This document shows, piece after piece, positions 9,612 through 18,551 of a stretch of DNA of 64,000 nucleotides. The notes under the pieces were generated by a model that was not told where the DNA came from, made no database searches, and saw only the letters and a list, made by a program, of their open reading frames with translations. Source of the stretch: Seleniivibrio woodruffii. Its GTDB lineage: Bacteria; Chrysiogenota; Deferribacteres; Deferribacterales; Geovibrionaceae. Location of the stretch: NCBI RefSeq assembly GCF_004339245.1, contig NZ_SMGG01000006.1, forward strand, positions 62,001 to 126,000, in the 5' to 3' direction. The position numbers were made by a program, and so were the translations under genes. Each line of letters begins with the position of its first letter. The stretch's first letter is position 1.

Positions 9612-12524
9612 ATGCCGGCCATAAAAAAACTATCACTATTATTAATTGCCATATCTGTTCTGTTTACCACCTTCTGCGGCTGGGCAAAGCCGCTTTTAAC
9701 AGCGGAGGAGAAACAGTACATCAGCAGAAAGAAGACTGTGATTGTGGGCGTTGTCAACGACAACGAGCCGTACTCATTCTTCCGTGACGGAGCCGAAAAG
9801 GGTTTTTCGGTGGATTTTCTGCGCCTGCTAGAAAAGGAATCCGGACTCAGATTCGAAATACGAATGGGCAACTGGACGGACATCTACAAAGCTTTCCTCT
9901 CCGGCAAAATAGACGTTATCGATGAAATATCATACACCGAAGAAAGAGCCAGAATAGTCAGCTTCACAGAACCTTATCATTTCCGCAAGACAGTGTTTTT
10001 CAAAAGGGGCGACGACAACAGGTTCTCCGGACTGTCGGTGGAGTCACTTAAAGGAAGAAAAATAGGCATCGCCAAAGACATATACTATCTCCCCATTCTA
10101 AGGGAGGCGGGAATTGAACTCACCGAGTACAACAACTACGCCGACCTGATGAAGTCTCTTGCCTTCGGCTGGACGGACGCAGTTGTCGCCAGCGAACTCA
10201 CGGGAAAGTTCATCGCACGGGAAAACAGCCTGCCGAACATAGTCTCCGTGGGCAACGCCGGACTGGACAAGCTGCATCAGGAGGATTTCAGACTGGGCAT
10301 CCTGAAGCAGTCCGACCCTCTGCTCTTCTCTGTCATAAACAAATCACTTAAAAGCATCCCCCGCTCCTCAGTCTCGGATCTTGAGCAGATGTGGGAGACC
10401 TTCAGCGGCAGAGATATAGCAAAACCGGAAAAGATAAAACTTACGCACGAGGAAGAGGCATACATAAAATCACATCCGGCAGTGTCAGTGGGCACAATGC
10501 CCGACTACTCGCCGTTCAGCTTTGTTTCAGGCGGCAGCGTATCGGGATATACCCGCTCCCTGCTCGACATAATAAGCAAACAGACGGGAATAACCTTCCT
10601 CTATTCCCCCAACAACTGGCCGGAGATTATCAAAAGCTTTAAAAAGGGCAGGCTCGACATTATGGCCGACATGTCGTACACAGAGGACAGAGCGAATTAC
10701 ACTCTGTTCACATCACCCTACTATCAGATACCCAACGTTGTCTTCGTCCGTGACGATTTCGGCGGATACAGCGGACTGAACTCCATCAGGGACAAGCGGG
10801 TCGGGGTCATGTCCGACATATTCTACATGGATAAACTGAAATCCATGCTCAAAAGCCCCCCGAAAGAATACGTCTCTCAGGACGATATGCTGAGAGATCT
10901 GGCCTTCGGAAGGCTCGACGCAGCTGTGACAGCACTGAACGCAGGCAACAACATAATAAAGAAATACGCTCTGGTGAACCTCCGCATCGCAGGCAGTTTC
11001 TCACCGGAGGGGGTCGGAATGGAGGATCTGCGCTTCGGAATCACGAAGCGTCATCCCCTGCTCCACTCCATAATGGAAAAAGCTCTGAAAGGCATCTCTC
11101 CTGAAGAGCATATTCAGCTTGAGAACCAGTGGATAACCGCAAAGGTGCCCGAAGCTTCCACTGGCAGAAACCTTTTCAATCCGGAGGAAATTGCGTATCT
11201 GAAAAAGAAAAAGGTCATCTACATGTGTGTAGACCCCGACTGGATACCTTTTGAGAAACTGAAAAACGGGAACACACACATAGGAATATCAGCGGACTTT
11301 TTCGAGCTGATACGCCCGAAACTTCCCGCCGAAATAACAATAGTCCCCACAACCACCTGGGAGGAATCCCTTCTGGCGGTCAACAGCAGAAAGTGCGACA
11401 TTGTCTCCCTCGCCATGAAAACAGACGACAGACGCAAATATCTGAACTTCACGTCGCCGTATCTTGTTGTTCCAAACGTTGTGGCAACGTCGGTGAACGA
11501 ACCCTTTATCAGCGGCATAGAGAGTGTTCTGGACAAAACCTTCGGCTCGGTTAAGGGATACGCCATAACCGAGGTTTTAAGAAGAAACTACCCCAGCCTG
11601 AAGATCATCGAGGTCACGAACGATGAAGAGGGAATCCGCATGCTCCAGCAGGGCAGGATATACGGCTACATCGGCACCATGGCATCCATAGGCTACCAGA
11701 TAAGCCAGCAGAAGATAACCGATATAAAAATATCCGCACGTTTGCCGCAGGACTGGGAACTGGGAGTCGGAACACGCAACGACGAACCCATTCTGGGAAG
11801 CATTTTCCAGAAACTTGTGCTTTCGGTGAGTCCGGCGGAGCGGAACGAGATACTGGGCAGATGGCTCAGCGTCCGCTACGATCAGAAGTTCAACTACGAC
11901 CTTTTCTCAAAAATTCTGGCCGTTGTGGCTCTGTTCCTCGTTGTCATGATGTATTGGGGCAATAAGCTGAGAAAGCTGAACACACAGCTGCAGGAGGCCA
12001 ACCAGAGGCTTCAGGAACTGAGCGAAAAGGACAGTCTGACCGGACTTTACAACCGGAGATATTTTTCTGCGAACGCAATGCAGGTTTTCGGAATGTGCCG
12101 CCGCAGCGGAATAAGATTCTCCATAGCCATTCTGGATATAGACCACTTCAAGCGCATAAACGATACCTACGGGCACGTCACGGGCGACCTCTGTCTCCAG
12201 CGTATCGCACATACAATAAAGCAGCATTTCCTGCGGGAGAATGACACCTCCGCAAGATACGGCGGAGAGGAGTTTGCAGTCTACACCACAGGCGGGGACG
12301 AAAACGCTCTGGCTTCATATCTGGAAAGACTCAGACACGATATCGAAACCATCTGTGTGGACAATGAGGGGGACTGCATACGAATGACCATAAGTTCGGG
12401 AGTATATTCGCTTATCCCCGACAACAGGGACACGCTGGACGACGCCGTTCGCAAAGCGGACGACGCCCTTTATAAAGCCAAGCAGAACGGAAGAAACCGT
12501 GTTGAAATATATACCGAGGATTAA
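9612..12524 (+). CDS. diguanylate cyclase with three tandem periplasmic SBP_bac_3 domains
   Basis: 970-residue inner-membrane sensor that should make c-di-GMP in response to solutes. A signal peptide (1-25) is followed by three family-3 solute-binding domains starting near residues 40, 287 and 531, one membrane helix near 767-783, a short coiled coil, and a GGDEF domain from about 804. GGEEF is intact (884-888) and is preceded by the inhibitory-site motif RxxD (REND) at PleD-like spacing, so the enzyme is probably active and product-inhibited. The ATG at 9612 is preferred over 9591 because GGAG precedes it at good distance. It converges on another cyclase gene with a 4-base overlap. The ligands are unknown, perhaps amino acids as usual for the family. 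Confidence 0.92.
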   Translation: MPAIKKLSLLLIAISVLFTTFCGWAKPLLTAEEKQYISRKKTVIVGVVNDNEPYSFFRDGAEKGFSVDFLRLLEKESGLRFEIRMGNWTDIYKAFLSGKIDVIDEISYTEERARIVSFTEPYHFRKTVFFKRGDDNRFSGLSVESLKGRKIGIAKDIYYLPILREAGIELTEYNNYADLMKSLAFGWTDAVVASELTGKFIARENSLPNIVSVGNAGLDKLHQEDFRLGILKQSDPLLFSVINKSLKSIPRSSVSDLEQMWETFSGRDIAKPEKIKLTHEEEAYIKSHPAVSVGTMPDYSPFSFVSGGSVSGYTRSLLDIISKQTGITFLYSPNNWPEIIKSFKKGRLDIMADMSYTEDRANYTLFTSPYYQIPNVVFVRDDFGGYSGLNSIRDKRVGVMSDIFYMDKLKSMLKSPPKEYVSQDDMLRDLAFGRLDAAVTALNAGNNIIKKYALVNLRIAGSFSPEGVGMEDLRFGITKRHPLLHSIMEKALKGISPEEHIQLENQWITAKVPEASTGRNLFNPEEIAYLKKKKVIYMCVDPDWIPFEKLKNGNTHIGISADFFELIRPKLPAEITIVPTTTWEESLLAVNSRKCDIVSLAMKTDDRRKYLNFTSPYLVVPNVVATSVNEPFISGIESVLDKTFGSVKGYAITEVLRRNYPSLKIIEVTNDEEGIRMLQQGRIYGYIGTMASIGYQISQQKITDIKISARLPQDWELGVGTRNDEPILGSIFQKLVLSVSPAERNEILGRWLSVRYDQKFNYDLFSKILAVVALFLVVMMYWGNKLRKLNTQLQEANQRLQELSEKDSLTGLYNRRYFSANAMQVFGMCRRSGIRFSIAILDIDHFKRINDTYGHVTGDLCLQRIAHTIKQHFLRENDTSARYGGEEFAVYTTGGDENALASYLERLRHDIETICVDNEGDCIRMTISSGVYSLIPDNRDTLDDAVRKADDALYKAKQNGRNRVEIYTED

Positions 12525-13873
12525 TCTGAGGTGACGGTCCTGTTGCGTCCCAGTCTTTTTGCGGCATACTGTCTGTCGTCCGCTTTTCTCAGCAGGTCGT
12601 CAAGATTGCTTATGCCTTCGCTGACGCAGGTAACGCCGATGCTCACCGTGCAGTTTATCTTTTCGCCTTCGTAGTCGAGCCATGCATCCTCAACACTCTT
12701 TCTGATGCGCTCGGCAACTTCGGCAGCCTTTTTAAGCCCGGTGTCGGGCAGAAGGATAACAAACTCCTCGCCGCCTATGCGGGCGAAGGTGTCGTTCTTT
12801 CTGAGATGATCGGTAACTGTGTTGGCGACCATCACCAGAACCATATCGCCTACGGAATGGCCGTATTTATCGTTTATTTTCTTAAAGAAATCTATATCGA
12901 ACATCGCCGCTGAAAGCTCATTTCCCGTCCTGCGGCTTTCGGCAATCAGAAGAGCACCCGTCTCCTCAAAATACCGCCTGTTGTAGATGCCTGTCAGCGG
13001 GTCTGTTGTGGCGAGAAGCTTAAGCACATGGTTTGCGTTTTTCAGCTTCATCTCCATCTCATAATTTGCGCTTATGTCGCTGAAAGCTATGACCACTCCG
13101 GTCACCTTGCAGTTGTTCTTTATGGGTGTGGCGATGGCACGCACGGGAAACTTATCGCCGTTCTTTTTAAACAGCCATGTGACCTCGTCGGATTTTGAGT
13201 TCATTGCAAGGGAACGATGGATTATGCAGTCCTGCCTTTCGTATACCCTGCCGTCTTCGTGGTGGTGGTGAAACAGCAGATGAGTCTCTTTGCCTATGAC
13301 CTCGTGCTCCTCATACCCCAGAATCCGCAGAGCCTCACCGTTTATAAATATGCAGTTGCCGTCCAGATCCACCCCGTAAAGCCCCTCGCCTATGCTGTTG
13401 AAGATAAGCTCACGCTCTTTCAGACGCTCCATCTCCAGAGCTTCATTCCGGAGTTTTTCCTCGGTTTCTACCAGCTGGGTTATGTTCAGAACGAACACGG
13501 TCAGCCCCTCCACCGAACCGTCGTCACCGAAGATAGGCAGATATCTGTCCTCCCAGAAGGAATTTCCGTATTTTTCACGTACGATGAAGCTGTCGCCGGC
13601 AAGGGCTCTGTCAAAGTTAGACTTTGCTCTGGCTCTGTCAGTTTCCGAAACTATATAGTCAAGCATACACTCGCCATGCTCAATGTCGGTATTCCAGAGA
13701 CATTTCATAACGGCCATGTGAGACATCGTGAACGAAATATAGCGGTATTCCTTGTCCAGAGCAAAAATAATAACGCCGTTGGGGTCATCGAAAATGGAAC
13801 GCACAAGGAGAGCATCGCCTTCGCATATCGGAACATAATCACATTGTTTGTTAAAAGCTCCATCCTTTCGCAT
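12521..13873 (-). CDS. PAS-PAS-GGDEF diguanylate cyclase
   Basis: 450-residue cytoplasmic enzyme. Two PAS domains (about 20-130 and 155-285) are joined by a coiled coil to a GGDEF domain starting near TDPLTGIYNRRYF. The active site is GGEEF (367-371) with an RxxD inhibitory site (RKND) just before it. The second PAS contains a HHHH cluster and a Cys in RQDCIIHRS. The start at 13873 is chosen because the sequence further upstream becomes AT-rich and GGGGTGTGAG precedes this ATG; a longer frame to 13972 would add a hydrophobic helix and cannot be fully excluded. It is convergent with the triple-binding-domain cyclase. Confidence 0.9.
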   Translation of the reverse strand: MRKDGAFNKQCDYVPICEGDALLVRSIFDDPNGVIIFALDKEYRYISFTMSHMAVMKCLWNTDIEHGECMLDYIVSETDRARAKSNFDRALAGDSFIVREKYGNSFWEDRYLPIFGDDGSVEGLTVFVLNITQLVETEEKLRNEALEMERLKERELIFNSIGEGLYGVDLDGNCIFINGEALRILGYEEHEVIGKETHLLFHHHHEDGRVYERQDCIIHRSLAMNSKSDEVTWLFKKNGDKFPVRAIATPIKNNCKVTGVVIAFSDISANYEMEMKLKNANHVLKLLATTDPLTGIYNRRYFEETGALLIAESRRTGNELSAAMFDIDFFKKINDKYGHSVGDMVLVMVANTVTDHLRKNDTFARIGGEEFVILLPDTGLKKAAEVAERIRKSVEDAWLDYEGEKINCTVSIGVTCVSEGISNLDDLLRKADDRQYAAKRLGRNRTVTSD

Positions 13874-14093
13874 CTCACACCCCGGTAAGGAAAAAATAAT
13901 ACCAATAATATCTAATATTATACTCATTATAAAAATAATCAAGATATCAATGATTAGAAATTGTAATAACAAGTATTTTTAACACGAATTTTACATAATT
14001 CAGAGGATCGGGTAATAATTCAGTATTAATTAGTATTTCCTTTCTTCGTCACTTGACTATATTTCCATTTGAAAGATATCAACGGAGGAGTTA

Positions 14094-15245
14094 ATGACCA
14101 CGTTCAGCAACTTTACCTATTACAACCCGACACGGATAGTTTTCGGCAGCGGCACAATAGCCTCCATCGAAAAACTGATCCACACAGACAAAAAGATACT
14201 GTTTATTTACGGCGGCGGGTCAATCAAGACAAACGGAGTCTACGCACAGGTGACCGAGGCTCTTAAAGGACACACATTCACCGAGTTTTCCGGCGTTGAG
14301 GCAAACCCCCACAAAGAGACTCTGGACAAAGCTGTTGCCGTTGTCAAAAACGAAGGGATAGACTTTATCCTCGCTGTTGGCGGCGGCTCTGTCATAGACG
14401 GCGCAAAATATGTTGCGGCGGCCGCACTTTATGACGGCGACGGATGGGATATCCTTGAGTGGAAGCACACGGTTAAAAAGGCTGTGCCCATCGGCGCAGT
14501 GCTCACCCTGCCCGCTACCGGTTCCGAATCCAACGGCGGTTCCGTCATAACCAGAGCGGAAACTCAGGAAAAACGCTTTTTCAAATCCGAAGCGGTCTAT
14601 CCCGTGTTCGCAGTTATGGACTACACAGTAATGACCACCCTAAGCGACAGACAGCTGGCAAACGGACTGGTGGACACCTTTGTCCACACCGCCGAGCAGT
14701 ACCTGACATATCCCACCGACGGAATGGTTCAGGACGGATACGCCGAAGCCCTGCTTCGCAACATAGCCGCACTGGCGAAGGACTGGGAGAACAGACGCAC
14801 GGAAAGCTGGCAGAAGAACCTGATGTGGACATCCAATCAGGCTCTGAACGAGCTTATAGGTGTGGGGGTTCCTCAGGACTGGGCAACACATATGATAGGC
14901 CACGAACTCACTGCAATCTACGGTCTTGACCACGGTCAGACGCTGGCAATAGTCCTGCCCGCACTCCTGCGGCAGCTGAGACTTCAGAAATCAAAAAAAC
15001 TGCTGAAAATGGGCAGAAACGTTTTCGGACTTGAGGGCGCAGACCTCACCGAGGACAAGACAATAGACAAAATAGAGGCTCTCTTCCGCAGTGTGGACGT
15101 TAAGCTGACACTGAGCGAATACGGCATCAAGGCGGATGTTGACGCTGTTGTCACCGCACTGAAAGGCCACGGAATGACGGCACTGGGCGAAACAGGCTCC
15201 ATAACGCCGGATGTCGCCGCCTGTATACTCCAGAGAGCGCTTTAA
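14094..15245 (+). CDS. yqhD: iron-type NADPH-dependent aldehyde/alcohol reductase, YqhD-like
   Basis: 383-residue group III metal alcohol dehydrogenase. E. coli YqhD reduces aldehydes, including toxic short-chain ones, with NADPH. The cofactor loop GGGSIKTNG is near residue 40, and the metal ligands Asp194, His198, His266 and His280 fall in GLVDTFVH and THMIGHELTAIYGLDH, almost at YqhD numbering. GGAGGAG precedes the ATG. It is monocistronic, flanked by AT-rich DNA upstream and a dispersed repeat downstream. It could also act as a butanol dehydrogenase. Confidence 0.92.
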   Translation: MTTFSNFTYYNPTRIVFGSGTIASIEKLIHTDKKILFIYGGGSIKTNGVYAQVTEALKGHTFTEFSGVEANPHKETLDKAVAVVKNEGIDFILAVGGGSVIDGAKYVAAAALYDGDGWDILEWKHTVKKAVPIGAVLTLPATGSESNGGSVITRAETQEKRFFKSEAVYPVFAVMDYTVMTTLSDRQLANGLVDTFVHTAEQYLTYPTDGMVQDGYAEALLRNIAALAKDWENRRTESWQKNLMWTSNQALNELIGVGVPQDWATHMIGHELTAIYGLDHGQTLAIVLPALLRQLRLQKSKKLLKMGRNVFGLEGADLTEDKTIDKIEALFRSVDVKLTLSEYGIKADVDAVVTALKGHGMTALGETGSITPDVAACILQRAL

Positions 15246-15258
15246 TCATAACAGATTT

Positions 15259-15393
15259 GTCCGGTATGAGATTGCCACACCCGCCAAGCGGGTTCGCAAT
15301 GATGAATGAACGTCTCTGCGAGGAGCGTAAGCGATGCGGCAGTCTCATCAGGGCAGATTGCTTCGGGCATCGCCCTCGCAAAGACGGCCGGAC
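15259..15393. repeat. dispersed inverted-repeat element, copy A
   Basis: Non-coding. Nested inverted repeats: outer GTCCGG/CCGGAC (15259-15264 and 15388-15393), then ATGAGATTGCC (15266-15276) against GGCAGTCTCAT (15338-15348) with one mismatch. Inside is a small hairpin ACCCGC-CAA-GCGGGT. The terminal ATGAGAYTGC arm recurs at 18472-18548 and at 56957-57035. Confidence 0.7.
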
Positions 15394-15456
15394 TTCATTG
15401 TTTGCACTTGCCTTTAATCGGTGACATATGTATTCTGTCCAACACACGGAGACAAC

Positions 15457-15684
15457 ATGAACAACAATGACGTACTTCGCCGCATCCGTTATGCGCTGAA
15501 CCTCAACGACAACAAGCTCCTTAAAATTCTGGACATGGGCGGCAACCCTATCAAACGTGAGGATATCCCCACGCTGATGTCCAAAGAGGACGACCAGAAC
15601 TACGCAGAAACACCCGACACTGTGCTGAATGCCTTTCTGGACGGACTTATCACCTACAAAAGGGGAGCTAAAGATGAAAAATAA
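15457..15684 (+). CDS. DUF1456 family protein, N-terminal repeat only
   Basis: 75 residues. E. coli YehS-type DUF1456 proteins are about 155 residues and contain two similar repeats. This frame matches the first repeat (NNDVLRRIRYALNLND, then DTVLNAFLDGLITYKRG), and the next frame carries the second. The start at ATG 15457 follows GGAGAC. The frame stops at TAA 15682-15684, just after a run of five A bases. Removing one A would join both frames into a single protein of normal family length. The function of the family is not known. It is either a true two-gene arrangement or a frameshifted gene. Confidence 0.8.
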   Translation: MNNNDVLRRIRYALNLNDNKLLKILDMGGNPIKREDIPTLMSKEDDQNYAETPDTVLNAFLDGLITYKRGAKDEK

Positions 15685-15889
15685 CGAAATTATCAAAAAA
15701 CTGCGTGTTGCTCTGGAACTGAAAGACACCGACATAGCCGATATCTTCACGCTGGGCGGCGCAAACGTCAGCAAGTCCGAGGTATCTTCATACTTCCGCA
15801 GACCCGACCACAGAAACTATCAGGAACTGGGCGACCAGCACATGAGGAAATTTATGAACGGCCTCACAAAAAAATATCGGGAAGAATAA
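15674..15889 (+). CDS. DUF1456 family protein, C-terminal repeat only
   Basis: 71 residues matching the second half of YehS-type DUF1456 proteins (KNNEIIKKLRVALELKDTD, then the YFRRPDHRNYQELGDQ signature). The ATG at 15674 has its own strong ribosome site (AGGGGAG, 8 bases upstream) and overlaps the preceding frame by 11 bases. It could therefore be made as a separate polypeptide by coupled translation. Alternatively the start is an accident and the gene is a single DUF1456 gene broken at the A run. Nothing in the neighbourhood points to a function. Confidence 0.78.
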   Translation: MKNNEIIKKLRVALELKDTDIADIFTLGGANVSKSEVSSYFRRPDHRNYQELGDQHMRKFMNGLTKKYREE

Positions 15890-16098
15890 GCAACGCCTTA
15901 ACCTGAAATCAAACTATGTTTCAGACATATTCAACCAAAGACTAACCGCTCTTCTCAATCACTTATAAACTGCGTTTTGAACCTTATTCAAAAATATCAT
16001 ATACCATATTGGAAAATATAAAACACCATCCACCGTTTAAGCAACTGCCGGTATATATAAACATCTTGCATTTAAAGAATAATTACACGAAATTAGCT

Positions 16099-16114
16099 GT
16101 CTTGAGAACAAGAC
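16099..16114. promoter_or_regulatory. palindrome before nfnA
   Basis: GTCTTG-AGAA-CAAGAC is a perfect 6-base inverted repeat directly upstream of the nfnA ribosome site. It may be an operator or a small hairpin in the leader. No binding protein is suggested by the sequence. Confidence 0.3.
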
Positions 16115-16126
16115 CAGAGGTAAAAA

Positions 16127-16984
16127 ATGAGCAAAGTATTGGAAAAGATTCAGCTCTCCAGAGACGTTTTCATGCTCAGACTCGAAGCACCGGAAATAGC
16201 AAGGGAGAGAAAAGCGGGACAGTTCGTCATTTTGCAGGCGGACAGCGACTACAGCGAGAGGATTCCCCTCACCATAGCCGATGCCGACGAAACGGCAGGC
16301 AGCATAACGGTCATTTTTCAGGTGGTCGGCAAGTCCACCCTGAAACTGGCGCAGAAGAATGCGGGAGATGTTGTGGAGAATGTTCTGGGGCCACTGGGAA
16401 TGCCCACCCATATCGAGAATTTCGGCACGGTGGTCTGTGTCGGCGGCGGCATCGGCGTTGCGCCACTGCACCCCATCGCTCAGGCAATGAAAAAGGCCGG
16501 AAACAGGGTCATCATTATCATCGGAGCCAGAAACAAGGAACTGCTTATCCTTGAAAAGGAGATGCGTGCCATTGCGGACGAGTTCATCGTCTGCACCGAC
16601 GACGGCTCCTACGGACGCAAAGACCTCGTCACAGCACCTCTGAAAGAGATATGCGAAAAGGGCGGAGTTGACCTTGCGGTTGCCATCGGCCCCGCAATTA
16701 TGATGAAATTCTGCGCCGAGACCACACGCCCCTTCGGTGTGACAACCTATGCCTCGCTGAACACCATCATGGTGGATGGAACGGGCATGTGCGGCGGATG
16801 CCGTGTGACCGTTGGCGGAAAGACAAAGTTTGTCTGCGTCGACGGCCCCGAGTTCGACGCCCATCAGGTGGATTTCGACAACATGATGCTCCGTCTGCGC
16901 TCTTATAAGCCGCAGGAACAGGAAGCAAACCACAAATGCCGCCTTCAGCAGGCGGTGGACGAACTTCAGGAGCAGAGCAAATGA
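16127..16984 (+). CDS. nfnA: NADH-dependent ferredoxin:NADP+ oxidoreductase small subunit (NfnA-like)
   Basis: 285-residue FAD/NAD-binding subunit of the dihydroorotate dehydrogenase electron-transfer type, also annotated as sulfide dehydrogenase subunit alpha. With NfnB it forms an electron-bifurcating complex linking NADH, NADPH and ferredoxin. FAD-binding barrel about 1-95, NAD domain with GGGIGVAPLHPIAQA near 106, and the C-terminal [2Fe-2S] loop GMCGGCRVTV...FVCVDGPEFD. CAGAGG precedes the start. The stop overlaps the nfnB start by four bases. The pairing with nfnB makes this call stronger than a lone PyrK-like assignment. Confidence 0.92.
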   Translation: MSKVLEKIQLSRDVFMLRLEAPEIARERKAGQFVILQADSDYSERIPLTIADADETAGSITVIFQVVGKSTLKLAQKNAGDVVENVLGPLGMPTHIENFGTVVCVGGGIGVAPLHPIAQAMKKAGNRVIIIIGARNKELLILEKEMRAIADEFIVCTDDGSYGRKDLVTAPLKEICEKGGVDLAVAIGPAIMMKFCAETTRPFGVTTYASLNTIMVDGTGMCGGCRVTVGGKTKFVCVDGPEFDAHQVDFDNMMLRLRSYKPQEQEANHKCRLQQAVDELQEQSK

Positions 16985-18465
16985 CATTCATACCCGCAGA
17001 ACAGCTGCGCAGAGAGGCGCAGGAACTCATTGAAAAAATAGATTTTTCCAATATAAAGCCCAAGGACAGGATAGCCATCCCCATGCAGGAGATGCCCGCA
17101 CAGGAGCCGGCTGTCCGTGCCAAGAACATTCAGGAAGTGGCGATAGGCTATTTTGAAGAGCAGGTGAAACTTGAGGCCGAAAGATGCCTCCAGTGCAAAA
17201 ACGCACCCTGCATAAAGGGCTGCCCCGTTGAGATCGACATCCCCGGTTTCATAAAGGCCGCAGCCGAAGGCGACTATCAGAGATCAGTGAACATCATCAA
17301 AAAATCCAGCATGCTCCCTGCAATCTGCGGAAGGGTCTGCCCGCAGGAGACCCAGTGCATGGCGGAATGTACGGTGGGCAAATCGCTGAAAGACTTTGAT
17401 AAATCAGTGGCCATCGGCCGCATCGAGCGTTTTGTTGCTGACTGGGAGAGGGAACAGGGCAAAATGTCGCTTCCCGAAATTGCTCCCGCAACAGGCAAAA
17501 AAGTTGCCATCGTAGGCTCAGGTCCCGCAGGACTGACAGCGGCGGCCGACGTTCGCAAGGCAGGCCACGAGGTCGTGCTTTTCGAAGCCTTCCACAAGCT
17601 GGGCGGCGTTATGATATACGGAATCCCAGAGTTCCGTCTGCCCAAAGTGATTCTTGACAAAGAGATAGACAACCTCCTCTCAATGGGTGTCACCATTAAG
17701 AAGAACTTTCTTGTGGGACGCACAAGAAAGCTGAACGACCTCATTGAGAAAGACGGATTTGACGCTGTGTTCGTAGGAACCGGCGCAGGTCTGCCCAACT
17801 TCATGAACATAGAGGGCGAAGGACTGGTGGGCGTTTCATCAGCAAACGAGTTCCTCACCCGTGCAAACCTTATGAAGGCATATACTCCCGACAAGGCCGA
17901 CACGCCCATCTTCACAGGCAAGAAGACTGCAATCGTGGGCGGCGGAAACGTTGCCATGGATGCGGCTCGCATGGCTCTCAGAGTTGGTGCGGAAGAGGTT
18001 TACGTCATCTACCGCAGAACCGAAAAGGAGATGCCCGCACGCCGTGAGGAGATAGCCCACGCCAAAGAGGAGGGAATCACCTTCCTGTTCCTCACAAACC
18101 CAAAAAGGATAATAGGCGATGCCGACGGTAAGGTTTCGGGTCTGGAATGTCTGAAATATGAACTTGGCGAACCGGACGATTCCGGCAGAAGAAAGCCTGT
18201 TGAGATAAAGGGCAGCGAGTTCATCCTTGAGATGGACAGCGTTATCATGGCTCTGGGCAACTCGTCCAACCCACTGATAAGCCAGACTACACCTGAGATA
18301 AACGTTAACAGATGGGGCAACATCCTCGTCAGCGGCGACCAGAAAACTTCTATGGAAAGGGTCTATGCAGGCGGAGACATTGTTCTTGGTGCGGCGACGG
18401 TCATCCTTGCCATGGGCGAAGGACGCAAAGCCGCAGAATCCATAAATAAACTGTTAGCTGAATAA
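16981..18465 (+). CDS. nfnB: NADPH-dependent glutamate synthase-like large subunit NfnB
   Basis: 494-residue iron-sulfur flavoprotein of the GltD family. The N-terminal domain binds two [4Fe-4S] clusters through CLQCKNAPCIKGCP (about 65-78) and CGRVCPQETQCMAEC (about 115-130). The FAD fold has VAIVGSGPAGLTAAADVRKA near 175 and the NADPH fold has TAIVGGGNVAMDAARMAL near 315. The start is ATG 16981 inside the nfnA stop (ATGA), so the subunits are co-translated. Without nfnA it might be read as GltD, but no gltB is adjacent. Confidence 0.92.
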   Translation: MTFIPAEQLRREAQELIEKIDFSNIKPKDRIAIPMQEMPAQEPAVRAKNIQEVAIGYFEEQVKLEAERCLQCKNAPCIKGCPVEIDIPGFIKAAAEGDYQRSVNIIKKSSMLPAICGRVCPQETQCMAECTVGKSLKDFDKSVAIGRIERFVADWEREQGKMSLPEIAPATGKKVAIVGSGPAGLTAAADVRKAGHEVVLFEAFHKLGGVMIYGIPEFRLPKVILDKEIDNLLSMGVTIKKNFLVGRTRKLNDLIEKDGFDAVFVGTGAGLPNFMNIEGEGLVGVSSANEFLTRANLMKAYTPDKADTPIFTGKKTAIVGGGNVAMDAARMALRVGAEEVYVIYRRTEKEMPARREEIAHAKEEGITFLFLTNPKRIIGDADGKVSGLECLKYELGEPDDSGRRKPVEIKGSEFILEMDSVIMALGNSSNPLISQTTPEINVNRWGNILVSGDQKTSMERVYAGGDIVLGAATVILAMGEGRKAAESINKLLAE

Positions 18466-18471
18466 AAATAG

Positions 18472-18548
18472 AATGAGACTGCTTCGTCCTAACGTCCTCG
18501 CAGAGACAGCATTTCGTCTTTGCGAACCGGAGGCGAAGCAATCTCATT
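18472..18548. repeat. dispersed inverted-repeat element, copy B
   Basis: A 15-base terminal inverted repeat (AATGAGACTGCTTCG at 18472-18486 and CGAAGCAATCTCATT at 18534-18548, one mismatch) encloses 47 bases. It fills the space between nfnB and the convergent metallophosphoesterase gene and shares its ends with copies at 15266-15348 and 56957-57035. It may double as a transcription barrier. Confidence 0.75.
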
Positions 18549-18551
18549 TAA

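Noticed and set aside
14053-14082. TTGACT ... TATCAA as a promoter for the YqhD-like gene
   Set aside because: A transcript from it would start inside the strong GGAGGAG ribosome site, so it cannot be the main promoter of a normally led mRNA.
16981-18465. Glutamate synthase small subunit GltD
   Set aside because: The domain layout fits, but the gene is coupled to an NfnA-type flavoprotein gene and no gltB is adjacent, so NfnB is the better call.
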